Below are positions 14,377-21,849 of a stretch of DNA of 24,572 bases, piece by piece. Source of the stretch: Gemmatimonadota bacterium. GTDB taxonomy: Bacteria; 4572-55; J002. Within the stretch, counting starts at the first letter, position 1; the number at the start of each line of letters is the position of its first letter. Position numbers and translations under genes: made by a program. Location of the stretch: contig RFFQ01000068.1 in NCBI GenBank assembly GCA_003697105.1, positions 1-24,572 on the forward strand, in the 5' to 3' direction. Below the pieces are notes generated by a model. That model had not been told where the DNA came from. It was given only the letters and a program-made list of their open reading frames with translations, and did not search any database.

Positions 14377-15822
14377 ATGTCACAAAAGCGAGCGATTACT
14401 GTCGCTTATGGCGATGGTATTGGACCCGAAATTATGGATGCCACCTTACACATTCTTCAAGAAGCGGGCGCCCAACTGGAGATTGAGACCATTGACGTCG
14501 GCGAAAGTGTTTATAAAAGTGGCTACACCTCCGGCATTGAACCCAGTGCATGGGATTCCTTGCGCCGGACGAAAGTCTTTCTTAAAGCACCGATCACCAC
14601 ACCCCAAGGCGGGGGCTACAAAAGCTTAAATGTAACCATCCGCAAAACGCTGGGCTTGTACGCCAATATTCGCCCCAGTGTTTCCTACCACCCTTTTATT
14701 GATACAAAACATCCCAACATGGACTTGGTGATTATCCGGGAAAATGAAGAAGATGTGTATGGCGGTATCGAACACCAACAAACGGATGAAGTAACCCAGT
14801 GCCTCAAATTGATCAGCCGTCCCGGCACGGAGCGGGTCATCCGCTACGCCTTTGAATATGCCCTGCGCAACGAGCGAAAACTGGTAAGCTGTTTTACCAA
14901 AGATAATATTATGAAAATCACCGATGGTATGTTCCATAAAATTTTTGATGAAATTGCCGCCGATTACCCCGAACTGAAATCCGAACATTGGATTATTGAC
15001 ATTGGTACGGCAAAACTTGCCAGTCGCCCAGAATTGTTTGACGTCGTCGTCGTGCCCAATCTCTACGGTGATATAATCTCTGACATCGCGGCGGAATTGG
15101 TGGGTTCGGTGGGTCTGGCCGGATCCGCAAATATCGGGGATCAGGTGGCAATGTTTGAAGCTGTACACGGGTCTGCCCCGGATATTGCCGGTAAAGGAAT
15201 CGCTAACCCGTCAGGATTGCTGATGGGCGCAATCAAAATGCTCGTCCACATCGGACAAGCCGATGTGGCGGAACGGATTCATAATGCGTGGCTCAAAACC
15301 ATTGAAGATGGCATCCACACCCCCGATATTTACTCTCGGGATGCCCGTCAGGAGAAAGTCGGTACCAAAGAATTCACCACCGCCATCGTGGAACGGCTCG
15401 GTACCCAACCGGAACGACTTCGCGCGGTGCACTATCATGTGGGTCATGATGCGCCCCACCATCCACCGAAACCACCCGCCAAAAAAGAACTGGTCGGCGT
15501 TGATGTCTTCCTACATTGGAAGGACGGCTCCCCGAATGATCTGGGTAAAAAATTGGAAGAACTCAGCGGTGATGACCTCAAAATATTGATGATCACCAAC
15601 CGCGGAACAAAAGTGTGGCCCCACGGACTGCCGGAAACCTTTTGTACCGATCACTGGCGGTGCCGCTTTGTCTCCCCACAGGGGGAAGGCACTCCGGTGA
15701 CCCACTACCAGATTATCGACCTGCTGAAGCGGGTCGCCGATGCCGGTCTGGATTTTATCAAAACCGAACATCTTTGCCATTTTGATGGTAAACCGGCTTA
15801 TTCCTTAGGTCAGGGTCAATGA
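14377..15822 (+). CDS. icd: Isocitrate dehydrogenase, Thermus-type with C-terminal extension (NAD predicted)
   Basis: The 481-aa enzyme decarboxylates isocitrate to 2-oxoglutarate. The core (1-335) has the beta-decarboxylating dehydrogenase pattern: YGDGIGPEI, the substrate loop SLNVTIRKTLGLYANIRP (Ser83, Asn85, Arg89, Arg99), Arg121 in IIRENEEDVYGG, FTKDNIMK, and the metal-site segment VPNLYGDIISD. The cofactor loop HGSAPDIAGKGIANP has Asp269-Ile270 where NADP enzymes have Lys-Tyr. This Asp-Ile pair is the NAD signature known from isopropylmalate dehydrogenase. Residues about 350-481, after a His/Pro-rich linker, form the extra C-terminal domain found in the Thermus and Rickettsia type (ELVGVDVFLHWKDGSPNDLG). 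AAAGGAT precedes the ATG. The next gene starts 14 nt after the stop. Confidence 0.93.
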   Translation: MSQKRAITVAYGDGIGPEIMDATLHILQEAGAQLEIETIDVGESVYKSGYTSGIEPSAWDSLRRTKVFLKAPITTPQGGGYKSLNVTIRKTLGLYANIRPSVSYHPFIDTKHPNMDLVIIRENEEDVYGGIEHQQTDEVTQCLKLISRPGTERVIRYAFEYALRNERKLVSCFTKDNIMKITDGMFHKIFDEIAADYPELKSEHWIIDIGTAKLASRPELFDVVVVPNLYGDIISDIAAELVGSVGLAGSANIGDQVAMFEAVHGSAPDIAGKGIANPSGLLMGAIKMLVHIGQADVAERIHNAWLKTIEDGIHTPDIYSRDARQEKVGTKEFTTAIVERLGTQPERLRAVHYHVGHDAPHHPPKPPAKKELVGVDVFLHWKDGSPNDLGKKLEELSGDDLKILMITNRGTKVWPHGLPETFCTDHWRCRFVSPQGEGTPVTHYQIIDLLKRVADAGLDFIKTEHLCHFDGKPAYSLGQGQ

Positions 15823-15836
15823 AAGGAGGAGATTAT

Positions 15837-16622
15837 ATGCCACATTACCATACATTAGAACTGACTATTGACCAGCACGTCGCATATCTCACCCTGAACC
15901 GCCCGGATAAGCACAACTCATTTAATGATACCCTCATCGCGGAGATGACCCGTTGCTTCAAAACCTTAGCAAATGAACCCGACGTGCGGATGATCGTGTT
16001 GACCGGAAACGGCAAATCATTTTGTGCCGGTGCGGATTTGAATTGGATGAAATCAACCATCCACTACACCGAAGAACAGAACCGGGAGGATGCCCGTAAA
16101 CTTTCCGAAATGTTCCACACGATCAACTTCTGCCCGATTCCGGTGATTGGCAAAATCAATGGGGCGGCAATTGGCGGTGGGGCTGGATTAGTCTCCGTTT
16201 GCGATATTGTGATCGCCAGCGAACGAGCCATGTTTGGTCTGGCAGAAGTAAAATTGGGGATCATTCCGGCAGTCATCTCCCCTTATATGATCGCTAAAAT
16301 CGGGGAAAGCCATGCGCGGTCACTCTTTTTCACGGGGGAACGCATCAACGCACAACGAGCACATCAGATCGGGTTGGTACATCAGGTAGTTTCACCGGCG
16401 CTCTTGGATGCTGCCGTGCAAGAGAAAATCGATCTGATCAAAACCAGCGGACCTCAGGCAATCCGCGCCGGAAAAAAGCTTGTCCACATGGTGATGACAC
16501 TTGATGAAGCGGGGATCCGGGAATATAATATTAACGAAATCGCCCGCATCCGCGTTACGGAGGAGGCACAAGAAGGATTTGCCGCCTTTCTGGAAAAGCG
16601 AAAACCAGCGTGGAGTTTGTAA
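15837..16622 (+). CDS. Enoyl-CoA hydratase/isomerase family, methylglutaconyl-CoA hydratase-like
   Basis: The 261-aa crotonase-fold protein begins MPHYHTLELT. AAAGGAGGA lies 6 nt before this ATG; an in-frame ATG at 15819 would place that site inside the gene and is rejected. The oxyanion-hole segments are SFCAGADLNWM (about 61-71) and INGAAIGGGAGL (about 107-118). The stretch GLAEVKLGIIPAVISPYM and the C-terminal FLEKRKPAWSL resemble the 3-methylglutaconyl-CoA hydratase (LiuC/AUH) branch more than classical FadB-type hydratases. The reaction would be hydration of methylglutaconyl-CoA to HMG-CoA in leucine breakdown. A biotin carrier gene 138 nt downstream agrees with that, since methylcrotonyl-CoA carboxylase acts just before it. 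The family is sure; the substrate is inferred. Confidence 0.9.
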   Translation: MPHYHTLELTIDQHVAYLTLNRPDKHNSFNDTLIAEMTRCFKTLANEPDVRMIVLTGNGKSFCAGADLNWMKSTIHYTEEQNREDARKLSEMFHTINFCPIPVIGKINGAAIGGGAGLVSVCDIVIASERAMFGLAEVKLGIIPAVISPYMIAKIGESHARSLFFTGERINAQRAHQIGLVHQVVSPALLDAAVQEKIDLIKTSGPQAIRAGKKLVHMVMTLDEAGIREYNINEIARIRVTEEAQEGFAAFLEKRKPAWSL

Positions 16623-16704
16623 AACCGGTTGGCAAAATGAAAATGAGGGTTGGCACTCCGACCAATCCCATATTGAACCACTAAAGCTACCTAAAAAAGC
16701 CTTA

Positions 16705-16737
16705 GTTCAAACCTTTTGGTTTCGTAACCAAATGAAC
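16705..16737 (+). other. Hairpin in the leader of the biotin carrier gene
   Basis: TTTGGTT (16715-16721), loop TCGT and AACCAAA (16726-16732) form a perfect 7-bp stem. It is extended by GTTCA (16705-16709) against TGAAC (16733-16737) across a 5-nt bulge. No U run follows, so it is not an intrinsic terminator. It ends 23 nt before the next start codon, which has no clear Shine-Dalgarno, so it could affect initiation or mark a processing site. Confidence 0.5.
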
Positions 16738-16760
16738 CATATTATTATTGGAAAAAACGC

Positions 16761-17285
16761 ATGAAACTCATCTACCAATATTACGATGATGAAATCACAA
16801 TTAATGCGGAAAAACAACAGGATAAGCTGATACTCCACATCGGTGAGCGCACCTACTGTGTGAAAGTGGATGCCGTGCGCGATACCACTATCCAATTTAG
16901 AATTGGCGATAGCAACTGCGACGCAGAAAAAGCCCACTACGCCCATTTTGCCGTCGTTGATCCGGAAAAACGTGTGGTCGCCTTTAAAGGCAAAACTTAC
17001 CCGTTGGAAAAAAAGGACTTACGCAAACCCACTCGCCACGTGAGTGACCACCACCCTCAGGACATTAAAGCTCCCATGCCCGGTCAGATTATTGAGGTGA
17101 AGGTCGCGGTCGGAGATAGGGTCGAAGCACAGCAACCCTTAATTGTGATGGAAGCCATGAAAATGGAATATACCTTACGCGCACCCCAAGCAGGCATCGT
17201 TACTGCCATCCATTTTACAAAAGGAGATCAGGTCGAATTGGGTGCGGTCTTAGTCGATGTAGAACCGGAGGAACATGATGATTGA
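16761..17285 (+). CDS. Free-standing biotin carboxyl carrier protein
   Basis: The protein has 174 aa. The N-terminal 90 residues form a beta-rich domain (LILHIGERTYCVKVD, VVAFKGKTYPLEKKDL), as in carrier subunits of acyl-CoA carboxylases. Residues 100-168 are a biotinyl domain: IKAPMPGQIIEVKVAVGDRV, then the biotinylation site VMEAMKMEY with Lys134, then AGIVTAIHFTKGDQV. It carries the activated carboxyl group between a biotin carboxylase and a carboxyltransferase. Neither is encoded in the window, so they must lie elsewhere. Its place after a methylglutaconyl-CoA-hydratase-like gene hints at methylcrotonyl- or propionyl-CoA carboxylase. It overlaps the following small membrane protein gene by a few bases. 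It could instead serve acetyl-CoA carboxylase or a sodium-pumping decarboxylase. Confidence 0.9.
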   Translation: MKLIYQYYDDEITINAEKQQDKLILHIGERTYCVKVDAVRDTTIQFRIGDSNCDAEKAHYAHFAVVDPEKRVVAFKGKTYPLEKKDLRKPTRHVSDHHPQDIKAPMPGQIIEVKVAVGDRVEAQQPLIVMEAMKMEYTLRAPQAGIVTAIHFTKGDQVELGAVLVDVEPEEHDD

Positions 17286-17475
17286 AACCAGTAATATTCT
17301 GTTGATAGTGGTGATTGCCGTAGCGGTACTGATCGCGTATGTTATCGGTAAAATGGTCTCTAAACTGTTGGCAGTGGTCATCCGTATCGCTTTGGGAATT
17401 GCCGTGATCGGACTGATTTTAGTCGCCTTCGATGTCGTGAGCATCGCGGAGACTCGGGCTTATTTCAACTTTTGA
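17278..17475 (+). CDS. Small membrane protein (65 aa)
   Basis: The two ATG codons at 17275 and 17278 follow GGAGG closely; the second has the better spacing (6 nt). The product has two hydrophobic segments, NILLIVVIAVAVLIAYVI and VIRIALGIAVIGLILVAF, separated by the basic GKMVSKLLA, and ends AETRAYFNF. It does not look like OadG or another known carboxylase membrane subunit. It overlaps the biotin carrier gene at its 5' end, so it is translated with it. Its last 57 nt overlap the 3' end of the convergent glycosyltransferase gene. Function is unknown; that it is a real gene rests on the ribosome site, overlap and transmembrane pattern. Confidence 0.65.
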   Translation: MIETSNILLIVVIAVAVLIAYVIGKMVSKLLAVVIRIALGIAVIGLILVAFDVVSIAETRAYFNF

Positions 17476-18366
17476 GTCCCTAATACCGGCAAGTAATTGA
17501 TCCCGCCATAATTGATAGCGTTCGAGATCAACATCCGGCAGAAAGGTTGCTTGGTGCAACTGTCGATAAAGGTCTGCCAATGGATTTCCCCGCTTAATGG
17601 CTCCTTTTTCCAAAATACGAGCTTTTCGCCGGATTTCTAGCCGGACTAAATCAATTTGAGAGGGCTGTAACGCCTGTTCCACGAGTAAATTAAGCAATGC
17701 GAAGAGTCGAAACCGGTCCATAGCCGGCAACGAGCGCGATAGCTGATCCGCATGACCACCGTACTTCACGATCAAAGATTCCGCCACCAAACCGACCTCA
17801 TAAGATGCCGTCAGGCGCAACCATAGTTCATAGTCCTCACATACGGGCAAACGTTCATCAAAACCGCCACATTCATCCCACACGACGCGATCCACCAGCA
17901 CTGAAGAAGGGCTAACACTACACCGTGCCACGGACTGGCGAAAGCTATCTGCCCCAGAGGCGAGCACATGATATTTTTTGGGATTCACCCGTCTGCCTCG
18001 CCGGATCCAAATTTCCCCAGTTTGACAAATCCGAAAATGAGGATGATCCGCTAAAAATGCCATTTGGCGGGCTAATTTTTCCGGTAACCACCGGTCGTCG
18101 GAATCTAAAAACGCCATCCACGCCCCCCGGGCATGTGCCACCCCGACATTGCGTGCCGCTGAAACACCCCGATTTTGATCCAGCCGGATATATTGATGTC
18201 CCTGCCGGTTCAAATCCGCTTGAATGGAATTCAAGTCAACCGTTGACCCATCATCCACAACGATCAGTTCAAAATCACGGTAGGTCTGGGCAAGCACCGA
18301 GTCCACCGCCTGCCGCAGAAAATCCACCCGATTATATACCGGAATAATCACCGAAATGTGAGGCAT
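17419..18366 (-). CDS. Family 2 glycosyltransferase
   Basis: The 315-aa protein has a GT-A fold: HISVIIPVYNRVDFLRQAVDS, then ELIVVDDGST, then NRGVSAARNVGVAHARG, and the metal-binding DxD as FLDSDDRW. Acceptor-side motifs include GGFDERLPVCEDYELWLRL, where EDYELWLR carries the usual catalytic-base segment (ED). No membrane helix is present, so it is a cytosolic or peripheral enzyme using a nucleotide sugar, probably for surface polysaccharide or glycolipid. The sugar and acceptor cannot be told from the sequence. The ATG at 18366 fits the family N terminus but has no good ribosome site. Transcription diverges from the tRNA promoter. The 3' end overlaps the small membrane protein gene in antisense. 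Confidence 0.92.
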   Translation of the reverse strand: MPHISVIIPVYNRVDFLRQAVDSVLAQTYRDFELIVVDDGSTVDLNSIQADLNRQGHQYIRLDQNRGVSAARNVGVAHARGAWMAFLDSDDRWLPEKLARQMAFLADHPHFRICQTGEIWIRRGRRVNPKKYHVLASGADSFRQSVARCSVSPSSVLVDRVVWDECGGFDERLPVCEDYELWLRLTASYEVGLVAESLIVKYGGHADQLSRSLPAMDRFRLFALLNLLVEQALQPSQIDLVRLEIRRKARILEKGAIKRGNPLADLYRQLHQATFLPDVDLERYQLWRDQLLAGIRDSKVEISPSLRDAHDIEGD

Positions 18367-18381
18367 GATGACGCTTTTGTC

Positions 18382-18410
18382 TTGACTTTGAATGAAATTT
18401 TTACTACTTT
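18382..18410 (+). promoter_or_regulatory. Promoter of tRNA-Gln
   Basis: TTGACT at 18382-18387 and TACTTT at 18405-18410 are 17 nt apart. The tRNA begins 15 nt after the -10 element. The -10 hexamer is the same as in the candidate dnaJ promoter. Confidence 0.65.
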
Positions 18411-18425
18411 GCGGGTCTTACAGAT

Positions 18426-18499
18426 TGGGGTGTCGTCTAATGGTAGGACAGCGGACTCTGGATCCGTCAGTCGGGGTTCGAATCCCTGCACCCCAGCCA
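18426..18499 (+). tRNA. tRNA-Gln (anticodon CTG)
   Basis: A full 74-nt cloverleaf can be drawn by hand. The acceptor TGGGGTG (18426-18432) pairs with CACCCCA (18489-18495); the D arm is GTC-TAATGGTAG-GAC; the anticodon stem GCGGA/TCCGT holds loop CTCTGGA with anticodon CTG; the T arm is CGGGG-TTCGAAT-CCCTG. The discriminator is G and CCA is encoded. The first base U paired with A in the acceptor is typical of tRNA-Gln. It decodes CAG. Confidence 0.95.
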
Positions 18500-18517
18500 A
18501 AACACACACGGTAAAAG

Positions 18518-18552
18518 GAACTCGCGCCACTCCGGCACGAGTTCTTTTTTAT
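18518..18552 (+). terminator. Intrinsic terminator between tRNA-Gln and ftsE
   Basis: GAACTCGCGCC (18518-18528), loop ACTCC and GGCACGAGTTC (18534-18544) make an 11-bp stem with one C-A mismatch, followed by TTTTTT. It ends only about a dozen bases before the ftsE start codon, so it can also act as an attenuator for ftsE. Confidence 0.88.
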
Positions 18553-18563
18553 TCGGTCGCCCC

Positions 18564-19235
18564 ATGATCCAATTATACCACGTGGACAAAATCTATAAGC
18601 AAGATTGGTACGCCCTGCGTGATGTCAATCTGAGCATTGGCAAAGGTGAATTTGTCTTCCTGACCGGAGCCAGCGGCGCCGGCAAGACGACGTTGCTGGA
18701 ATTGCTTTACATGCAGGAATTCCCCACCAATGGGCAAGTGATTGTGGGAGACTATTCCTCCACAACCATCAAACGGCGCGATATTCCCTACCTGCGACGC
18801 CAATTGGGCATCATTTTTCAGGATTTTCAATTGATGACCGACCGCACGGTATATGAAAACCTTGCATTTGCCTTGGAAGTGGTCAATACGCCGCGTCCCC
18901 AGATCAAACCGCGAGTTCTCAAATTGCTCTCCTTTGTGGGGCTAAGCCACAAGCTCTCCGCCTTGCCCTATGAACTATCCGGTGGAGAGCAACAACGGGT
19001 GACCATTGCCCGGGCGCTGATTAATGATCCGGTACTCGTTCTGGCAGATGAACCCACCGGCAACCTTGACCCCCAAAGCTCCGATCAAGTCATGCAACTT
19101 TTGCGCGACATCAATCTACAGGGAGCAACCGTCTTGATGGCGACACACAACACTGAAATTCTGCGACATTACAATTACCGCACCATCCGGTTGGATCAAG
19201 GGCGAGTAGTTGAGGATCGCTCACCCCTATTCTGA
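18564..19235 (+). CDS. ftsE: Cell-division ABC ATPase FtsE
   Basis: The 223-aa protein has all ABC motifs: Walker [10 protein letters not shown] (about 36-44), Q-loop region IIFQDFQLM, signature LSGGEQQR, Walker [14 protein letters not shown] and switch His in [16 protein letters not shown] at the start, [15 protein letters not shown] and [12 protein letters not shown] are typical of FtsE rather than LolD or MacB ATPases. With the membrane partner FtsX it activates peptidoglycan hydrolases at the septum. FtsX would normally be the next gene but is absent here: the next gene is on the other strand and overlaps the stop by 9 nt. The ATG has no Shine-Dalgarno and comes right after a terminator, so its promoter and leader are unclear. 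Confidence 0.92.
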   Translation: MIQLYHVDKIYKQDWYALRDVNLSIGKGEFVFLTGASGAGKTTLLELLYMQEFPTNGQVIVGDYSSTTIKRRDIPYLRRQLGIIFQDFQLMTDRTVYENLAFALEVVNTPRPQIKPRVLKLLSFVGLSHKLSALPYELSGGEQQRVTIARALINDPVLVLADEPTGNLDPQSSDQVMQLLRDINLQGATVLMATHNTEILRHYNYRTIRLDQGRVVEDRSPLF

Positions 19236-21755
19236 TCCCAACTTTTCTCTCACCAGTTGCAAGTTCTGTTGGGCCGCCACATTGTCCGGGTCTTCTTCCA
19301 AAATCCGCTCATACTCGGCTTTTGCCTGCAAGTAATTTCCCAATTTTTCATAAACAATCCCCAAATTATTACGCACCGCATGTGCCCGGGGATTGATGTT
19401 TAGTGCCTCCTTAAAAACCGCAATTGCCTGTTCATTTTTGCCCATGTGGCTATATGCCACCCCCAAATTCCCCCATAGTTCCATGTTCGTTTGTTGGTCG
19501 AGGAGTGCCATTTCATAATGCTGGATAGCCGCCGGATAATCACCGGCTAAATCTGCCAGATAGGCTAACCCTTGATGTGCCTGCGACTGTAAAGAATCCT
19601 GTGCCAACACTGCTTGAAATGCCTGTGCGGCAGTTGCCCGGTCTCCCGCTTGTAGTGCCGCAAATCCGGTAGAGAGAAGACGATCCATCTCATTTTGGGG
19701 CGAGGATAACGTTTGCAATTTCTTCTGAAGAGCCTCACGTTGGGGGGTGTATGGATCGATTTGCAACGCCTGCCGGTAGTAATCCGCCGCGTGATCGAGC
19801 TGCCCTTGTTGTTCATAGCATTGTGCCAAATTGATGTAGCCGGTTGCCGCCGTCGGGAGCAGTTGTATTACGGTTTCATATTCTCGAATCGCCAAATCAT
19901 AGCGTTGTTGGTAAAAATAGACGTTGCCCAAGTTATTCCGAAACTGGGCTTCCGTAGGATGTAACTTAACGGCGCGGCGCAAATAGAGTTCAGCTAAAGG
20001 GTAAATCCGGTCTTGCAGATAAGCACTGCCTAAATGATACAAATTATAAGGGTCACCCGGATCGAGCTTGACTGCCGCTCTTAATGTCTTGATACCCACT
20101 TCCATGTGGTGATGTTCAACCAACACATTCCCAACGACGCTCAGAATATCCTTGCTATCATAGGCTAATTCTGCCGCTTGCTGATAATACTTCTGGGCTG
20201 TAGCCGGCTGGTCACTCCAGAGCGGTTGCCCTGCCATCAACAGATACCGTGCCAGTAGGTTGCGGTCTCCCTGCGAGAGCCGGTGCGCTTCCACGATCGT
20301 CTCAATATCCCATGAATCCGGTGCGCCCCACGGGCGAATGACCTGTGGGAAAGGCATCGTGTTTGGAACGTCCAGATAAACCACACCCACCGGATATGCC
20401 CGCATTTGCAATGTCCGTTGCAAAATAAAATCATTGATTGCCGCTAAAGGACGACCCGACACAGGCAACTGCGCATACAACGCCTCGGGTTCCGGTTCGT
20501 AATTAAAGATGATCCCATCCCGTATTGTCACATCGGGACGGCGTTGCTCAACCCACTGCACATAAGCGGCGGTAAAAACCGGCTCCGCTTCATGAGCCAC
20601 CAGCACCGCATCGGGAGGCAAACTACGAAACACATTTTGAGTGTAATCATAAGCAATAAAATTTTGCCGCTGCGGCTTTGAAGGATAATTAATTCCCACC
20701 GTGCTGAGCAACACGGTCACACCCAATACCTGCGCCACAAATTTCAACTGGGATAACCAAAGGAGTTGCAACAGATATCCAGCCAGCACCACACCCACCA
20801 AAATCACCGGCAGATAGTAGGGCTGAATATCGGGGATGTTGTAATTGAGGGCAAAAATTAATGAAATCAAGCCAAAGATAACCAGCGCAAAAACATCCCA
20901 TGCCTGTTTTTTCACCGCTACCACAATCCCGATCGTGCTAAAAATCAACAGGAAAAAGGGCAGTTGGGCAGAGAGTGTCCAGAAGGCATCTTGATACCGG
21001 TGCAGAAATTGAGCAAAGGTTTGGTTAAACAGAAACCCCCCGAACTTCAAGCCAAGAATATGGGCCAATAAATTTGCCGGTTGGGATAAATCCCCCCAAA
21101 ATTGATCCGGACGGAAAGCGGAGCGGAGCGGAAGATAGAGAAAGATGGTCAAAAAGAGTCCCGAAATACCCATCAAGGTCAGTCCGGTGAGCACTGGGGG
21201 GAAACGGTCTTTTTGCCAGCCGCGCCAGACCATGTAGATCAGGGTCGGGGTCAAAAAAATCAGGGTTAAATGATGTGTAATCGCTAAACTATGAAAGATG
21301 GCAATCGCATAAAGCCACTGGCGATTGCCCGTCTGTTGGTAGGTAAGTGCGACGTAAAGAATCAGTACAATAAAAAGCATACTGAGCGAGTACACTTCCG
21401 TACTGATTGCGTGAAGCCACATCAATTGTGAAAAGGCGAAGATTAAACTGGTGTACGCGGCGATTTCTTTTGAGGCAAACCACCGAACCAGCAGTTCAAA
21501 AAGAAGAGCAATACATATTGCCCCCATTACAGCACTGAGCAAGTTCACCCGGAAAGCAACCGTACCCAGTGGCAACCATGTGAAGATATGGGCAATCAAC
21601 GTATAGAGTGGGTAACCCGGCGGATGAACGGTTTCCAAGAGAAACGCTCCGGTAACCAGTTCCCCCGAATCACCGACCGTAATGGTAGGAGCTAACGTCT
21701 GTAAATAGAGCAAAAACGCGGCAACGCCAATAACATAAGCGGGTCGAAAGTTCAT
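19227..21755 (-). CDS. DUF2723 (GT117-type) membrane glycosyltransferase with TPR tail
   Basis: The product has 842 aa from the ATG at 21755 (MNFRPAYVIGVAAFLLYLQT), with AAGG 8 nt upstream. Starts further upstream (21809, 21863) lie in or before a hairpin, lack a ribosome site and add residues not typical of the family. Residues 1-380 contain about ten membrane helices with the family signature TVGDSGELVTGAF (Asp29-Glu32) and HPPGYPLYTLIAH. DUF2723 proteins are GT-C-type enzymes thought to use lipid-linked sugars for extracytoplasmic glycosylation. An extracytoplasmic domain follows (AEPVFTAAYVQWVEQRRPDV). From about residue 500 to the end come roughly eight TPR units (NNLGNVYFYQQRYDLAIREY, NLGVAYSHMGKNEQAIAVF). 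The gene follows the M1 aminopeptidase on the same strand and overlaps the ftsE end tail to tail. Confidence 0.88.
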   Translation of the reverse strand: MNFRPAYVIGVAAFLLYLQTLAPTITVGDSGELVTGAFLLETVHPPGYPLYTLIAHIFTWLPLGTVAFRVNLLSAVMGAICIALLFELLVRWFASKEIAAYTSLIFAFSQLMWLHAISTEVYSLSMLFIVLILYVALTYQQTGNRQWLYAIAIFHSLAITHHLTLIFLTPTLIYMVWRGWQKDRFPPVLTGLTLMGISGLFLTIFLYLPLRSAFRPDQFWGDLSQPANLLAHILGLKFGGFLFNQTFAQFLHRYQDAFWTLSAQLPFFLLIFSTIGIVVAVKKQAWDVFALVIFGLISLIFALNYNIPDIQPYYLPVILVGVVLAGYLLQLLWLSQLKFVAQVLGVTVLLSTVGINYPSKPQRQNFIAYDYTQNVFRSLPPDAVLVAHEAEPVFTAAYVQWVEQRRPDVTIRDGIIFNYEPEPEALYAQLPVSGRPLAAINDFILQRTLQMRAYPVGVVYLDVPNTMPFPQVIRPWGAPDSWDIETIVEAHRLSQGDRNLLARYLLMAGQPLWSDQPATAQKYYQQAAELAYDSKDILSVVGNVLVEHHHMEVGIKTLRAAVKLDPGDPYNLYHLGSAYLQDRIYPLAELYLRRAVKLHPTEAQFRNNLGNVYFYQQRYDLAIREYETVIQLLPTAATGYINLAQCYEQQGQLDHAADYYRQALQIDPYTPQREALQKKLQTLSSPQNEMDRLLSTGFAALQAGDRATAAQAFQAVLAQDSLQSQAHQGLAYLADLAGDYPAAIQHYEMALLDQQTNMELWGNLGVAYSHMGKNEQAIAVFKEALNINPRAHAVRNNLGIVYEKLGNYLQAKAEYERILEEDPDNVAAQQNLQLVREKLGSE

Positions 21756-21783
21756 TGCCAAAACCTTACCAAAATCGTGAAAT

Positions 21784-21818
21784 GAAGCCGCGACGAGTTT
21801 TCCCTCCATCGCGGCTTC
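21784..21818 (-). other. Intercistronic inverted repeat between the M1 peptidase and DUF2723 genes
   Basis: GAAGCCGCGA (21784-21793) and TCGCGGCTTC (21809-21818) are perfect 10-bp arms around a 15-nt loop in which GAG and CTC can also pair. On the minus strand only ATTTC follows, so it is a weak terminator at best. It may stabilise the upstream mRNA or reduce expression of the downstream gene. Confidence 0.6.
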
Positions 21819-21849
21819 TGAAAAAGAGATACAGTAAAAGCCGTAGCCC

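Noticed and set aside
14626-15168. Minus-strand open frame of 180 codons inside isocitrate dehydrogenase
   Set aside because: It is the antisense of conserved substrate and metal motifs and shows no protein family pattern.
17275-17475. Reading the small membrane protein as an OadG-type sodium-pump gamma subunit
   Set aside because: It has two hydrophobic segments with a basic middle and lacks the usual single N-terminal helix with a Pro/Ala-rich tail; no alpha or beta decarboxylase subunit is nearby.
18348-18567. Short open frames across the tRNA-Gln region on both strands
   Set aside because: They are the usual false frames produced by translating a tRNA gene.
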